Below are positions 18,415-32,422 of a stretch of DNA of 64,000 nt, in pieces. Origin of the DNA: Nymphaea colorata (taxonomy: Eukaryota; Streptophyta; Magnoliopsida; Nymphaeales; Nymphaeaceae); the NCBI RefSeq assembly GCF_008831285.2, contig NC_045147.1, positions 13,804,854 through 13,868,853 on the forward strand. The letters are read 5' to 3'. Each line of letters opens with the position of its first letter. The first letter of the stretch is position 1. A program made the translations under genes and the position numbers. Below the pieces are notes generated by a model that searched no databases, had not been told where the DNA came from, and saw only the letters and a list, made by a program, of their open reading frames with translations.

Positions 18415-20945
18415 TTGTGTAACTTGATGGTGCAACCTTCAAAGATCAAAGGAGAAGGGTTCGCACCCAACATGAGACCACATCCAACGAATAACGAAGG
18501 CTATGCATAAACATGTAGATCCTCCACACATAAATATATCCAACAAAACGCATCTGCTGGATAGTCCTGTCTACTGACCAACATGGATGACCACAACAAA
18601 GGATGGTGTACTGTAACGCTATACACAGAGAGGAGCACTAACACTACAAAGCCGGCAGCACTAGTATTGATTACATTCATATGCAGTTGTACATGCATTC
18701 TACTTATCATGGATTGTTACGGTTTCAAAGCCAGGACAGTTCCCTTGAACCCCATAACTCATAGTTGACTCGTTCAAATGAGAAACCCATACCAGGTTAT
18801 ATGCCAAGTTAACATCTGACAGAGTAATATCTGAATTTTGACCTAGTATACGAAGAACATGTGCACAAGTGAACAGAGGGTTTAAGAAAGTTGATTGACT
18901 TTGATAGCACACAGGAGACAGCAAAAAATTGCCAGTCCTGTCTCCACATGTCCTCACCTTTATCTCCATCTCAGAAGTTGAAGTTTGCCCTCAAATAAAG
19001 GTTTGGGATCTTCATGTTGTAGGGATGAACTCTAGTTAAGGCCATGGGAGCAGAGAGAAATTTAGAAAATTAAGGGAGATAAATAAAATCCAGGTATTAG
19101 CAGAGAGTGAATGCCACTTATAGAAACCCATACTCTGTAGTCTAATTTTCAAATGGATTCCCCAAAAAAGAAAAATCGATAGTGAATTCATGGTTCACAA
19201 TTTTCACAATACAAAAAATAGTGATGGTTCTTTAACAATGCGGACCTTGGGAAGTCTTTGAACAAGCCAGAAACAGAAAAGAGAATGAAGAAGATCTCAA
19301 AAGAACGGGGAAAGAAGGAAGATGGAGAAATTCCAGGAGCAAGGAGACGGCGTAAACAAAAACTGCACAAACTCAACAAGAATTTGACACCCGAAATCAC
19401 AAATATTTCTTCAAACGCAAGAAACCAGAAGATAGACCAAAATGGAAAAAATTAATGCGCAAACCTTCTTCGTCGTTACACAGCATGCCCAAACAAGATT
19501 ACGGTACAAGAACCGATGGAGAAAGCCAGAAAGGTCTCTTCTGTGGCAGATCTGGTTCGAACAAAGAGTTGGCTCTTAGTTAGAAACGTTCTAAAGGCCT
19601 TAGAGATCGCCTCTCTTGCTGCAAAAGAAACTAAATTTCCTTCCCGGTAAGTGCAACAGGCGGATTTTCTTAGCGACCAAGAATTCTAAATCGATTAAAA
19701 CAATATATAAATAACAACTTTTGAAGAAAAAGGTCTTACAGAGATGCAAAGAGTTCAAATCTTGCTTGCGACTTGCGAGGAACGAGGCTCCACGGAGAAA
19801 ATAACGAAATGCCCAAAACATCGCTCTGAGGAAGTGAAATGCCAAAGCGGGGCGTTGCTGCATGTCAAACGCGTAGCGCGGTAACAGAAGCGCCGCCTCA
19901 CAAGGATTTTTTTTTTTATTTTAAAACTATTTTAAATTTCGTACGAGAAAAGCAAGTAGCTTGATGGGCCGATGCGTTTCAATACTCCGTATCGGTTAAC
20001 AAACCGGTACATCACCGAACCAACACTGATGTTTTTGTTGGGTCAGCACAAGCAGTATTCATCTTACTGCTTAAAAAAAGTGGAACTTAAAAAGAAAGTG
20101 GAAGTTCTCATCCAATCATTTATCTTTTTTTGATATCTAGAAAATGCTGTCCTATCACATTTCAACATCCCAAAAGTTCAAAACAAAAATTGCTTTTATG
20201 TTGATGGTTTCCAATTGCCAAAATTGAAATGGTCTGCAAAAACTCAGTAAGCAGACACCGCAAGGAAGACAACAATAAGTTGTTGCTCCTCGTGTTTTAG
20301 CGAACTGGTAGTCGGTTTTCTGAACCAGGGCTGTGCACTGGGGCTCACAAGTCGAGTTCGGGCCCAGCTTGTGGGCAGCTCAAGACTGGGCTTGAGATCG
20401 GCTCTGACTCAAGTCGAGCTCGATCTCAAACTCGTCCAAACTTACGCTGCTCAGCTCGGGTAAGCTCCAGGCGAGCCGGATAAGCTAAACTCAAGCCAGC
20501 TAAGCATTAAAATTTCTTTTACCACACAAAACGCTGAATGAAGTCTGAAGTTTGACCAAATGATCAGTTATCTAATGGACGATCCTTAAAGCATTGTACC
20601 AAGCGGAAGTCCTATATTCAAAATTTTGAGAAATATTATTCTGCTGATAATTGAATGTTGCAATTAATATCTACAAACAGAAAACAGGGGAAAGGACATT
20701 GATCCATATGGTATTTGAACCGTCAATTAGCAGTAGTCAGGATGCAGCAGAGCTTGCAAATCAGCGATTTCCGTCTCATGCTTCAATTTCTTTCAGTTTC
20801 CATATTTTCAACTGTGGAGTGGCAAGGCATAACAAATCTTATTCTCAATCATCTTTCCCCAAGTGGCGGACAAATTACTGCATGTAGTCTGCAGAGGCAC
20901 CCCCAATGTACAGCCCATGACATCATAATTGTTTCATTTGATGAA
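18415..20945. other. 5' region of YIF1 gene and intergenic DNA
   Basis: The part next to 18414 must hold the YIF1 promoter and perhaps 5' untranslated exons; a GC-richer zone near 19480-19880 could be the transcription start area, but no boundary can be assigned. The remainder is AT-rich. Around 20946 begins the 3' end of the methyltransferase gene, also on the minus strand. Confidence 0.4.
20330..20500. repeat. Degenerate GTCGAGCTCG-type repeat block
   Basis: The block is rich in variants of CAAGTCGAGCTCG and AGCTCGGGTAAGCTC. It resembles the hAT-type element at 2062-2549 and the block at 40206-40736, which suggests one repeat family present three times. I could not define terminal inverted repeats or a target duplication here. 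Confidence 0.45.
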
Positions 20946-23900
20946 TTACAGCTTGCGACACACTGACATTCCATCTCCAATAGGAACCTTCGTTTTGATT
21001 AGAAAGTTAAATAAAAAAAAAAAGACTATATTAATGAGCGATTCGAAAACACAATCAAAACTTAGTATGGTTTGTCGACTTACCACACTAACGGTGACGC
21101 GTTTATCATTGTAGACGAAATTATTGAAATCTCTAATAGCAATGGTTTTTGGATCATTCACCTGAGAAAACATCATGTTTCAAGCCAATTCAAAGCTAAC
21201 AGGAAATGCCAAGAGTATCAATATCGGCTCACCGTAGGATCTGCAACTTTTCCGTGCCAGAGAACATTATCAATTACAATAACACCACCAGGCCTAACCT
21301 GCAAAGAAATAAGAGAATGCACCAACGTAAATGCCTTCTCAAAACTAAAGCTAGCGAAGTTACATCCACGTGAAAAATCAAACTCAATCCAAAAGACAAC
21401 AAATAATCATTCAAGTTCGTCTGTTTTCCCAGACTGCCATGATACACCTGCAAGGTGTCATGTAAGAACGTCTACCAAAAAAGATTCTTGCAAAAGCCTA
21501 AACCTAGATATAGCACCACAAATTCTTATGTAAGAAATCAATTATACTGTTTCAAATCAGTCGTGCACAACATATACTGCCAGTACATATGGTGCACCAC
21601 ATGGAGCGTGGATCACGGATTCTTTATTTTCCAAGCATGTTTTTCAAATCAGACATCAGCTGCTTTCAGCGTGATTATCTAGCTAAGAATCAATTCTTAA
21701 ATCTTTTTTCATGAACAAATGTCTTTCTAGTGTAATCATCTTCCCAAAAATCAACTCTTAGGTCTTTTTTCCATGAAGAAATATCTTTCAAGCCTCAAAA
21801 ATTTGAAACTTCATGAGCTATTCATCTTTTAAAGTCCCTGAAATACCATTGTGAGGTATATCTTGTAGCTCAAACCAACAAAAGTGACTTCTACTAACAA
21901 AACAATATTAATATTCACATTCACCGCACCAACCTCTACAAATGCATATGCAGAAAGAGATTATTCTCTGTAGCATTATAAAATTGTCTGAATGCAAAGA
22001 GGTCATATGCAAGCAGATCGAAGGAGAAAGGAAAAAGAAAGACTGCCAAAGAAATTATTTATGCACTGTTCCTACAGAAAAGAGCATCTTCATACCAAAC
22101 ACAATAACATGGCTTTTAACTTCAAATTAAGTGAGGACTTTGTGATTGCAGAAACTGAAGATAACTTTTCATGCAAAAGCTCTAGTATAACCCAAAGCTG
22201 AAGTTTTCCCTGTACTTTAATCATAAAGGTTGAAGGATAGATATTTGTTCAACCAATCTCGCTTGAGATTACTAGTGCAAATGTATGTCCACATCTCCTA
22301 GATGACACAATTTAATCGAAATGATTTATCTTATTGAAAAGCGATAGACACATTTAAGCTGAAAAGTATTTGTTAATCTTTTCAACATTCAAGCAAAAGA
22401 CAAAAATGTTCGAAGAATGGAAGATTACCAATTCTAGTAGCAATTCGTAGTACTTGTGGTAAAGTCTCTTTTCAGCATCCACAAAAGCAAAATCGTAGCT
22501 GCACAAATTTTTAGACCAAAGGAAAAATAGTAAAAAGAAATCCAACTGAGCCAGGATAACTAGCATATTGGAAGATCAAGAGATTGACAATGGATTTCTC
22601 AGTGGTCATGCATACAACCAAAATCCAGCTATTTACTCCTTACAAAAATCTACTTGGAGCACAACTGCGTAAAATTGTGAAAGAATGAATGCCAAAACTA
22701 ACAAAGGAACCAACTGAACTAATCGAGTATGCCTTAAGCGTAGAGCAACTGGTACAGGTCCGCCATTCTAGGTCACGGGATTTCAAGAGTTGTGCTCAAG
22801 ATGGTAGAAACCATTCCATGTTCAAACTATAGCTTGATTGAACTAGGGTTTTAACAGGAGGTAACCAAGAAGTAACCAAAAACGTTGCAAGTTTTGCTTC
22901 TCAAAAATTCCAGCACAGCCAATACAATGGTGTTTGGATGAGGTAATAGGGTCTGAAAGACCAGTTCTGTTCTGTTCCCAGGACAACTTAGATTCTGTAT
23001 TTGGCCAATATTTTGGAAGGCATGTCCTCAAAAAGTATGCCAAACATTTGCAAAAGGAGATTCAAGGTCAAATGCCCTCTGCAGCTTGATTGAAGGAATG
23101 GTAAAACCAGATGTGAAATAACAGTCTCGACTATCAAGCCAAGCAGAAACTTGGTAGAAAGTAGGTAGACTCAAACAAGATCTAAACATGTGCACCTATC
23201 CAAATGATGAACAAATAATTGGATTCAGTATCCACAACACTTGAAATGCTATGTTGAAATCACCATCTGTAACAATTATTCATGCTTGAACACCACAGCT
23301 AAATACTTATTCATTTATGCCACATGATGAAGGATGCAATATATAAAGATAGAAATTGTATGTGTACATTCCAAAATACAACACTCAACATGCATGCAGA
23401 CACAAATACAAGCTATAACATCCAAATATGCATGTTTACAAATAAACAAAATCAGAAATTATCAAGTTTCTCCAAGGCTAAAAGAAAAGCCAAAAAGCAG
23501 GTCTAACAAAAAAAAAGACAACTTTATTTGTTTACAAATAAAAAGTACATATATAAACATAGAATAAACAGTAAGCGAGAAGTTTAGCACGTGAAAGAAT
23601 AAATGTCTTCCAGTATGATTGCATAACATAAAGCTTCACTAGTAACCTAATACACAAATGAAATAAATAATGTCTTTCGAGTGAAATGCATATTTGGTTT
23701 CTGAAAGCACATAATACCTGCCGGCTTCACCTTCCTTTATCATAGATTCTAACGAATCCACAGCTAGTGCATGCTTGACAGAAACCTAATATGAAATGAA
23801 ACAACAATTTACAATAGCATTTCGAATAGAACATACACATGCAGGAACAAATATGGAAGAGTACCCTGAACAGACATTGTCTGCTTTTAACGCCTTGGAA

Positions 23901-26230
23901 CACTAAAGGAAGGGCAAAATCCAAGAATTGTGGGGCAATGTCTGATTAAAGTCTTTAAACAAAAGAGCAGCAGCATAATTTTCCATTTCCTTTATTTAGC
24001 AGCAATGTTTCCCATTTCATAAAGAAAAAAAAAATTGTTTTCTGTTGAAAGATAAATGGTGCAAATGCAATTACTTCTCCGATCATAGTGTATCAGAAAC
24101 TGAGATACAAGAGACCACAGAGGAAGCACCATCATCTGTCACTTCCTACACGAACCATAGCCACCACAATTGGCCATGGCTACTTGAAGATGCTCTTTTC
24201 CAGGGAATTCTTAATAGAAAGTGGTGGTCAATTAACGAAATGAAATACAATGTGAAGAAAAAAATTTTAAATGCATTCTCCTTGTAAATATATAGAGAAA
24301 ACAACAGGAACGTTCATAAAATCTATAAGCAAAAAAAATGAGAAATGCACATACATATATACATAAATGATAAGTCAAATGGAAAATAACAAGTTTTACT
24401 TGAAATATTATTATGAGAATATTGAGATTTCGTCTATTCAACAGCTTCCTGCAAGTAAATAAATAACATCTCACTGGTATTCGTCTATTCAACAGCTTCA
24501 GGGAGTAAACAAATAACATTTCACTGGTAGTTATTGACTATGCTATAAACCCATGAAATTCCAGATTTCTGCACATTAACAAAACAAGGACCATTTTAAC
24601 AAGTTGAATTGCATTTCAAGAGGCAGTTATCAGTAGACCGCATAACATGAAATTCTCATACTTCTAAGAACATCCTTTGTGATTGGTTTCTGACATTAAA
24701 AAGGAATGCAACCATGATGACTTTGTTCCCTAGAAAAGTAAGTTTCCTTGATAACCTTGTGAGAAACACCAGCTCGCTCATAGTACTTCTCTGCAATTCT
24801 AAGGCACCGTTCATCCCTTTCACATGCGACCAAACGACCACTTTCCGGCAGGACCAGAGCGACGGCCAAAGAGGAGTAACCCTGAAACAATTGCATATCA
24901 TATAGAAAATAATTTGCAATTATATTTTGTTCGAAACTTTTAAAAGCGTTGCCCCAAATATCCCCTACCAATTAACATAATAGTCAGAAGAACAAGCAAA
25001 ATTAGCGCTCCATAGAACAGTACGATTAACAGTGTGGGCCTTTAATGAACTAGCTGCACTGCTCCAGCATCCAGCCAAGCATTAAGGTCAAAACAGATTG
25101 TTGATGAGTTACCAACCATGTAACTGATCTTCCCCATAATCGCATCTGGCCTCCATCTTCTATATAAGTCTCATGGGAAAAACTTGTGAAGAAAACATAC
25201 CAGCTCTTAGTCGTTTAATTTTAAAGTCCAGACGATAGGATGTGGCCTTGTCCTTCTATCTTTCTCCAATTTCACATAATGATTATAAACTACGGAGCAT
25301 GAGAAACGCCCTCTTGCCCAAAAAGATCTAAGAAGGCCAAGCAGCTTACCTAGTTAATAGGGAAATACTTAGTTAAAACTTATCGCGCTAGTCTTAGTTT
25401 TGCAGCGTCGTTAGTTCACTTAGTGCTGTTTCTGCCATGATTTGGTGATACGGAACATTTCTACATACATGAAGCCAAAATTAGAGAGGGAGGTCCATAA
25501 GTTACCTACAGTATAAATACCAACTTCTATACAACGCTGCGCCCCAAGTATTTGAACAAGCATAGCAAGGAGCTGTGCTTGGTCAGGAGACACCTACAAG
25601 AACAAAGCAGAAAGGTCAAGCAAGAAAAGGTTAGCAACAATACGTAACCAAACAGATTGGATTCCCCCGAATTTAGATTAATTTCCCGGAGAAAAACGTG
25701 CCTGCATCTGACTACCTCGCAATTCCCCCGTCTCTTCACGAAGCTCCCTCAGAATCTGAAGGCAGAAAGTATCGCGCCAAATGAAGGCTAAACAAAAAAG
25801 ATGAGAAAATGAAGAAAAAAATAACTCGTCGCAAGTGACAGGGAGAAAGCAAAGAAAAACGGATAAGTACCGCAGGTTCGCGAACGTTGTCGAGAATGTA
25901 GCGGTAGAGCTGAGGAGTGATGCTTATGACCTGCTTCTTCCCGTACTTCTCATCGTCGACGACAACAACCGCGTCGGAAAGCGTCTGGATCTTGCCGGAT
26001 TGTGTTGCCCTAACCCAACAGCCACCGGATTTCCATCCAAGTACGAAGGTGAAGGGATGCGGCGCCGGCGGCGAACGACGAGAAGGGATTCTGCTGAACA
26101 GCACCGTTTCCGATGGGAACAGACGAGGAATGACAACAGGAAGAATGAAAGAGGGAGAAGCAGCGCGAACGGGTGGCCGGAAATAGGCCATTGAAGAAGA
26201 AGCGCGGGAAAAGAAGCAGCAACGTCGCAA
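20946..26230 (-). CDS. OMTF3: SAM-dependent O-methyltransferase, CCoAOMT-like (OMTF3 type)
   Basis: Nine coding exons, all in phase: 26230-25871, 25755-25702, 25593-25510, 24881-24756, 23785-23718, 22498-22429, 21298-21233, 21161-21084 and 20987-20946, giving 315 residues. The first about 90 residues are rich in Ser, Arg and Pro and look like an organelle transit peptide. The catalytic part reads [40 protein letters not shown], then the SAM-binding motif [20 protein letters not shown] and VACERD. The metal and substrate region follows: [40 protein letters not shown], and the family ending [11 protein letters not shown]. This is the CCoAOMT superfamily (Pfam Methyltransf_3), with the metal-binding Asp in FVDAEK and Asn in IDNVLW. 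The close plant relative is the plastid-predicted OMTF3 group; its physiological acceptor is not known to me. ATG 26191 (MAYFRPP) is an alternative start. Intron 2 uses a GC donor. Introns reach 1.2 kb. Confidence 0.9.
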
Positions 26231-27444
26231 AGCGCCGGAGTAAATGGTTCCCGGGAAGTTCCCGGCTTATCCGGGGATGCAAATGGATCGGGTCTCGTAG
26301 GACTAAAATAAATTCCACAGCACTATATCCATCAATGTTACTAGCGTCGGTTCAGGAAGCGATTAGGCGAGGCGGCGGTTTCTGCGAATCGGCCTATTCG
26401 CCAATTCAAGAGAAACGAACATATTAAAAAAACATTTAAAAATAAATGAACACGAACACAAACAATAATTTAATGAAAAATGAAATATACTCAGAAAATA
26501 ATTGAAACGGGACGCATTGCCTTGCCTGAATCGGCCATTGAATGAATCCGTTTGCCATTGATTCGCTTTGAATCAGCGGATTCAGGTCGACTTAGACCAC
26601 TATGTCAATACCATCGTATATAAAGGTCACTTGTCTATTAGATGTGTAAACATATCATCAAAAAAATGGAGATCTGAAGAGGTTTGACTGGCAACAAGAA
26701 AAGTTTTTTAATTCTCTGTTACAGATAAAATGAGGGATAGAAAGCAAAAGTTTTCTCCTTTGCAGGAAGAATGTGCGGTGATGACCTACATGAATCAACT
26801 ATTTGGTTTTGACATCTCAAACACTTTAGATATATATCATATCTAGCAATGACACATCTTTGCACTTTTTTGTAGAATTTATTCTTATATTATGTATTAT
26901 GACATAAATGCATAATAAACGTAATCAGATACTTTGAATAATTCATGATGGCTACCTTTATAAAACATCTCATACAGTGACTTGAAATTAAATATTTCAA
27001 TTGGTAGTCAATGAATTATATGTATTGGGTGTGATTGTTGATACACTCGGGCTCAAGTTTTAGGTAATACATTATTTATATATGTTATGCTTTAATTATC
27101 TGATGATTCTTCTGTTTAACTTCATTGTGTTGAGATGTATCTACACATGGACATTATTGTCCAGACGGACCTGTTGAGGGGATAAGTATTTAGAATTTAA
27201 AAAATGGAACTTTATATTATTTTAATTTGCGTATAAAGTTTTTTAAAGGATCCTAATTGTTATTGGAAGGATTCCAGTATCTTGTCTAGAATAATGAAAA
27301 GAAGGTGTCTAGCTTCAACACGAAAACATCCTTTACACCATATAACTTTTTACAACAAAACTTGATCAGCGGGCGTGCGTTAAAGGCTCCTAATAGTCCT
27401 AGCAACAACCTCTTCTATCCTCATCCTCTAGTCTCCATCATTAG
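26231..27444. other. Upstream of methyltransferase gene; intergenic
   Basis: The first bases hold the 5' end of the methyltransferase gene. From about 26340 to 26590 short CGAATCGGC/GAATCAGCGG-like motifs recur without defined ends. The remainder up to the Harbinger terminus is AT-rich with nothing recognised. Confidence 0.4.
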
Positions 27445-28449
27445 GGGCCAGTTTGATGGCAGAGAAGAATTTAACGTGGTAAATTTACCATGGTAAATTT
27501 TTCTGAAAAAAATTATAGGATGAAATTTCTCCTTCTTTCAATATGAGTCTCTGTTTGATGTACAGGAAGAATTTAACCTGGTGAATTTAATCATGTTTGA
27601 TGCATGGTAATTTTTTGCAGAGTAAAATTAACCTTGTTTGATGCAGATGGTAGAAAAATTGAGAGACTTTCAGAACTGTTAGTAGCTGTTTTTTTTCCTT
27701 CTCCTCTCCAATTTGACGTGGGAAGAAATTGGATGATGATTTTATAAAACAACAATATGCTAATGTATAGACCTACTCATTAAGCATGCATTACCAACAA
27801 CAGTTTTATGTAAAAAAAAAAAAAAGTAACACAATGAAAACCATGACATCTAACAGTGCAGTATAGTTGACGAAATAAAAGTTATAACCATAACAAAGTT
27901 ACATAACTCATATCGGTTTAACTATGTAATTAGTACATGTCTACAAAAGCTTAATGATTACATATCCACAAAATGGAGTACTCCCTACCATCCACAAAAA
28001 AAAAAAAGTTTAATAAGTACATATCCAACAAAGAAAACGATCTGAAGAATCAAACGATATGAAGAGGGCACCATTGTACCGACATACTAAAGGTTGGCAC
28101 CACTCCCAACTCTCATATATGCCTCGCGACCAACCTTCGAAAACGACATAGTACTTTTGCCGAGACATCATCTTCATCGTCTTATTCAAAACAAAACAAA
28201 TGTCAAACAATTAAATGAAACAATAGTCAAAATTCATAAACAAACTTACTATTCAATTGATAATCTGTAAACATTTGAGATGTTATAGCTGCTCTCAGAG
28301 AATTGTTGCTTCCTCCCCAATGTGTTTGGCTTGCAAATTCCGGTTCACTTAAGACAAAGTTATCATTTGAAGTTGCATCTTCATCAACAAATTGCTCAGT
28401 ATTTGGAGTTTGTTTAATTATGAAGTTGTGCAATACACATGTAGCAAGA

Positions 28450-29420
28450 ACAATTAGAACTTATTTTTTGAATGGATACTGCACTTGCATTTTCAATATT
28501 GAAAAATGACCTTTCTACTGTATTTCGAAGTGATGAATGCCTATGGTTGAATAATTATTCTTTAATTCTAGGTGAGCGTGCTCTCCGAGTGTTAAACTCA
28601 AACATATGATAACGATGCCCTCGATAAGGTATAAGCAAACCTTCAATGTTTGGATATCCCTTATCAGCAAGATAATATTTACCTACAATCATGCGTGTTA
28701 AAAGAGTGCATTGGTTGGTGGAACTACGTACCTTATGGAACAACAAACAGGTTGGTTTGATGATCAAGTGCATTGTACAATACTCTTGAGTTTCTTGCAC
28801 TTCCTTCCCATCCAACCAAAACGTAGTGGAATCGAGTGTCGAATCCAACTACAGCCATGACGTTCTGAGAAATGAGTCCTTTTATATTGCGATACCTTGC
28901 CTGATTTGAAGCTGGGACCCATGCAGGTACATGGGTGCCATCGATTGCTCCTAAACAATTCTATATGCATATATACAAGTTGGAGGTACTGCTAATTACA
29001 TGAAAATATGGAAAAAATCGTTTAGATTGTCGAATATGTGCTGACATCTCATCATTGTTCTGCCGAACGTACTCCTTATCCATTATACATATCGCTCGCA
29101 GGACTAGGCTGACATATTTACTGATTGTTTGTCCAGAATGTTGAAACGTATTTTGAACGGCACGATTTCATTCATTATGTCCAATTGTCAAAAGAAAAAT
29201 AGCTACTTGTTCTTCTACGGTAATGTCACGAGCATCCTCCAACAAATTTCTAGCTCTTAGAGTGTTACACAATGTCATATATGTGTGTCCGTCCATACGG
29301 AGTAAGTCCATAGAATTTCTAGGATGACCTCGAAGCATAAGTTGAATAAAAGATGTACCAGCATCTTTAAATGGATGAGCAATCCTCCTAAATTGTTCTT
29401 GTCATCTTAACCAAAAGAGG
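28450..29420 (-). pseudogene. PIF/Harbinger DDE transposase (HARBI1-like), broken
   Basis: Reading on the minus strand: FKDAGTSFIQLMLRGHPRNS and DARDITVEEQVAIFLLTIGH (near 29220), then KEYVRQNNDEMSAHIRQSKR, NCLGAIDGTHVPAWVPASNQ (28950-28890), NVMAVVGFDTRFHYVLVGWE, KYYLADKGYPNIEGLLIPYR (28680-28610) and LFNHRHSSLRNTVER (near 28540). The Asp residues in GAIDGTH and LADKGYP are two of the catalytic DDE triad. Two small introns are implied, one just before NCLGAID and one before KYYLAD. Three in-frame stops break it: after LLTIGHNE, just before GKYYLAD, and just before LFNHRHS, where relatives have sense codons such as Arg or Glu. The enzyme cannot be made in full. The end of the reading frame is uncertain. 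Confidence 0.85.
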
Positions 29421-29727
29421 ATGAAGACATAAACTAGTCGAATGATGAAAAGGACTCGCTCATCATCGTTGTCACTCATCATCGTTGTCATCGAACATTC
29501 AATATCGGCCATATTCACTAAACTGCATGTACATATAACAAAAATTATTTAATAACAAAATTTCAAAGATGTGTTTCAATACATGAACAAGAACAAACTG
29601 CATGTACAACAACAATTTCAAACAACATCAAAGATCATGGAATTATGCTAATAACATCACAAAATACATGTTTTGCATGACATGAATTATACAAATAATT
29701 AACCATTGAATGTATAACAATCAGCTC

Positions 29728-30702
29728 TTACCTAAACCATGTCAGCCGGTCTGGAGGTGAAAGGTTGACAAATATCATGGAATTGGTGTCTTCTGCTAAC
29801 ATGTCCATGTTCTTCATTCGCGTATGACTATCTAGGAGTCCAGTGTCCACCATCTCTTGCAATATTTCGCAACATTTGACAAATTGAAAACCTCTAGCAG
29901 TACGTGTGAGGGTGTTCACATTCTCAGCTATACCGTTCAACAAGTTGTAATATTAGTCATCATTGCTTGACCTGTTCCTTTTTTACCTAATTGTGCTTCT
30001 ATTACTTGTCATTGTCGGATTTTCAGTTATAGGAATTGGAGGTACTGGCGATTGTAGAGGAGGGCTATCTTCATAAAGAATCTGTGTGAATGATTATTCA
30101 CTTTCAGAGCCCATGTACAATGGAGTTGATTGAGAAGCAGGTGTAGATGGGAGTGGTTCAGTGTCATCATGTAGTACGCTATTCAATGTCTCTGCGTTTT
30201 TACAAGTTGCATGAGAATCGCTATAGACCTCGGTGAACTCTTAATAGTATCTCCATAATTTTGGCCCTCTGTAATTTTTTCTATTCGGATATTTCTGAAA
30301 AAAATCATGTGTTTATATATTGCACAAGTAATGACAGGTTAGACAAAACCTAACAGTATGAACTCTATAACTTATCTCAATGTAGTCACTTCATACTTGG
30401 GGGTCAACATCAATACATTTGTTAATTGGGTCGTAGACAAACCTGCTTGTATTCAATATTTCCTTCATGACTGTCAAGTTGGGTTTAGAATACTTCAATT
30501 TGTTTTTTATTTTATCTTTACTGAATTTTGGACCGAATCTGTCCATCATGCTTTTTTCAATTGCTTTATACACATTAGACTTCAAACCTCCACCAGATTT
30601 CATACCAGGCATGCGTGAATGCTCAACAAGAAGTTGGACTAAGTGGTCCACTTGTGGTTCAGTCCATGTAAGATTTTCCCTTGATGGACCATTGTCTTCC
30701 AT
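29728..30702 (-). pseudogene. Myb/SANT-like DNA-binding protein (Harbinger ORF1), probably decayed
   Basis: The start at 30702 reads MEDNGPSRENLTWTEPQVDH, then HSRMPGMKSGGGLKSNVYKA and the FGPKFSKDKIKNKLKYSK segment, ending near 30391. This is the plant Myb/SANT-like domain (trihelix-type) found in PIF/Harbinger ORF1, which binds the element ends and brings the transposase to the nucleus. Downstream in other frames are QKYPNRKNYRGPKLWRYY (about 30290-30240), an acidic/serine-rich linker, and the C-terminal segment at 29943-29728 ending MIFVNLSPPDRLTWFR. An intron after the first segment is likely. Stop codons in the linker (for example after LWRYY) suggest the gene is broken, although splicing could remove some. 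Confidence 0.65.
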
Positions 30703-32422
30703 GGTAATGTTTTGTACAATAATTCTTCACAACTACAATATTCAAAAATTCTTGCATGAAGAACAAAAGCAAACGAGCACCCATCAAAACATATCATATG
30801 TTCTTCATAACTTATTTTATCTAAACTTGTATTTCTTATTATAAAGATAATCAAGACCTTGATTAGGAAGACAATAGCATGCCAACAGTAAAAGTTCTTT
30901 CAAGTCCATTTCAAACTTGAAAGTCCACAACAAAAGTTCATTAACCAATTCAGTGTACCTACAATGTTAAATTCTGCACAAGCAATCGATGATTAAAAGG
31001 AAGACGAATAGTTGTTGATATAGCTTGAACTGTCAAGGGTGCGTCACCTGAAAAACTTCACATTTTAAGCACAAGCATTTTCATTTAACAATAGACAGAA
31101 CCTATGAACGTTAATGATTCAAGATCCTTGAAAGGTTAAAACTAATTTTAGATTATATAGATAAAAAAACTAGTCAACCTTGCAAGCCTAAAACTGAAGA
31201 CTAAAGTGTCTTGCAACAGTAAAATGGAGAAGCAGGATTAGGAGGAAGCAGCAGACAACTACAACTACACTGTCAAAGCAAATGGATGGTTGTGCATGAG
31301 GAAACAACAACAATAACTTGAAAGAAGCAAATACAAGCCCACTGCACAAACTCTATGTATTTCGGCACTTATGGTCTGAATGTATTCTCAACTTCTTTGG
31401 TCTTTTGTTCTATATTTTCCTTGTTATTCTTGTTCTACTAACTATAGTCAGTGATGCCAAACTTTTTTGGGACTTTGATCTCCATGTGTATTTATCTGTC
31501 TTTATACAGACTGTGGTAACCTTTTTCTGTTTTTAATTAATTTGGGGTATATTTTGCAGGTGCCAACATCCTAGTCTACTGCTTGTCGATGATGTTGATC
31601 TCTGTTTTAGGTTGCATGTATCTCCTCCTGGAAGGAGAAAGATCATTCTCCATCGGGAAGGTACTCACAGGGAGAGAGATATAGACTTATAGGTGTTTGT
31701 TTCAGCTTCCTTCTCACAGCCGGTGAAACATGGTAGAAAAGATATGAATGGCCTACCAAATAGCTATGAAATCCCTACTTTCTTAACAGTCCACACCTTT
31801 CACTATGGAAAAGCAAAACCCATTTTACAAGACCCCTGCATGCTCTCACAAATACCATCTCTTCAAAAAATAAGTATTTCCAAACCCAATTCAACTTATT
31901 TTGAATAAAGCAACTCTAGAGCCATTGTAAACTTCATTCATTTGAACGTACTAGGAATTAAGGCACAACAGAAATCAGAAACAATGAAGTTCCTTTGAAG
32001 CATAACAAATGACTCTTCCATTGTAAGAGTTGCGATACGAGAAGAAACAAAAAATATGAGGTGGAAAGATAAAATGTAAAAAATATGCACAAGGCAAATG
32101 CAAAAACCATACATAGTAAATCTGGGAAAGAGCATCTGTGCATGCATTCTCTATTATACTTTCATACAGGAATCTGCCTTTATGCAAAGCCTTTATGCAA
32201 AATCTTTTGATTTCTTCTTCAGCCCCAAACATACAGCACGCAACCATGGCTGGCAGATCATGAATCATCTAATGTGCCTATTCCATATCAAGTACTAGCA
32301 TCATCTTGACCAATATAAATAAAAAGTAACTTCGGAAGTCACATGCAACTAAACTATCATGTCAAAGAAATTATAGCTGCGACAATGCCACAGAAGACCA
32401 AAAAAATATCAGATCTAACTGC

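Noticed and set aside
22740-22830. tRNA- or SINE-like box B sequence (GGTCACGGGATTTCAAG)
   Set aside because: The A and B boxes match poorly and no cloverleaf can be drawn. It lies within an intron of the methyltransferase gene.
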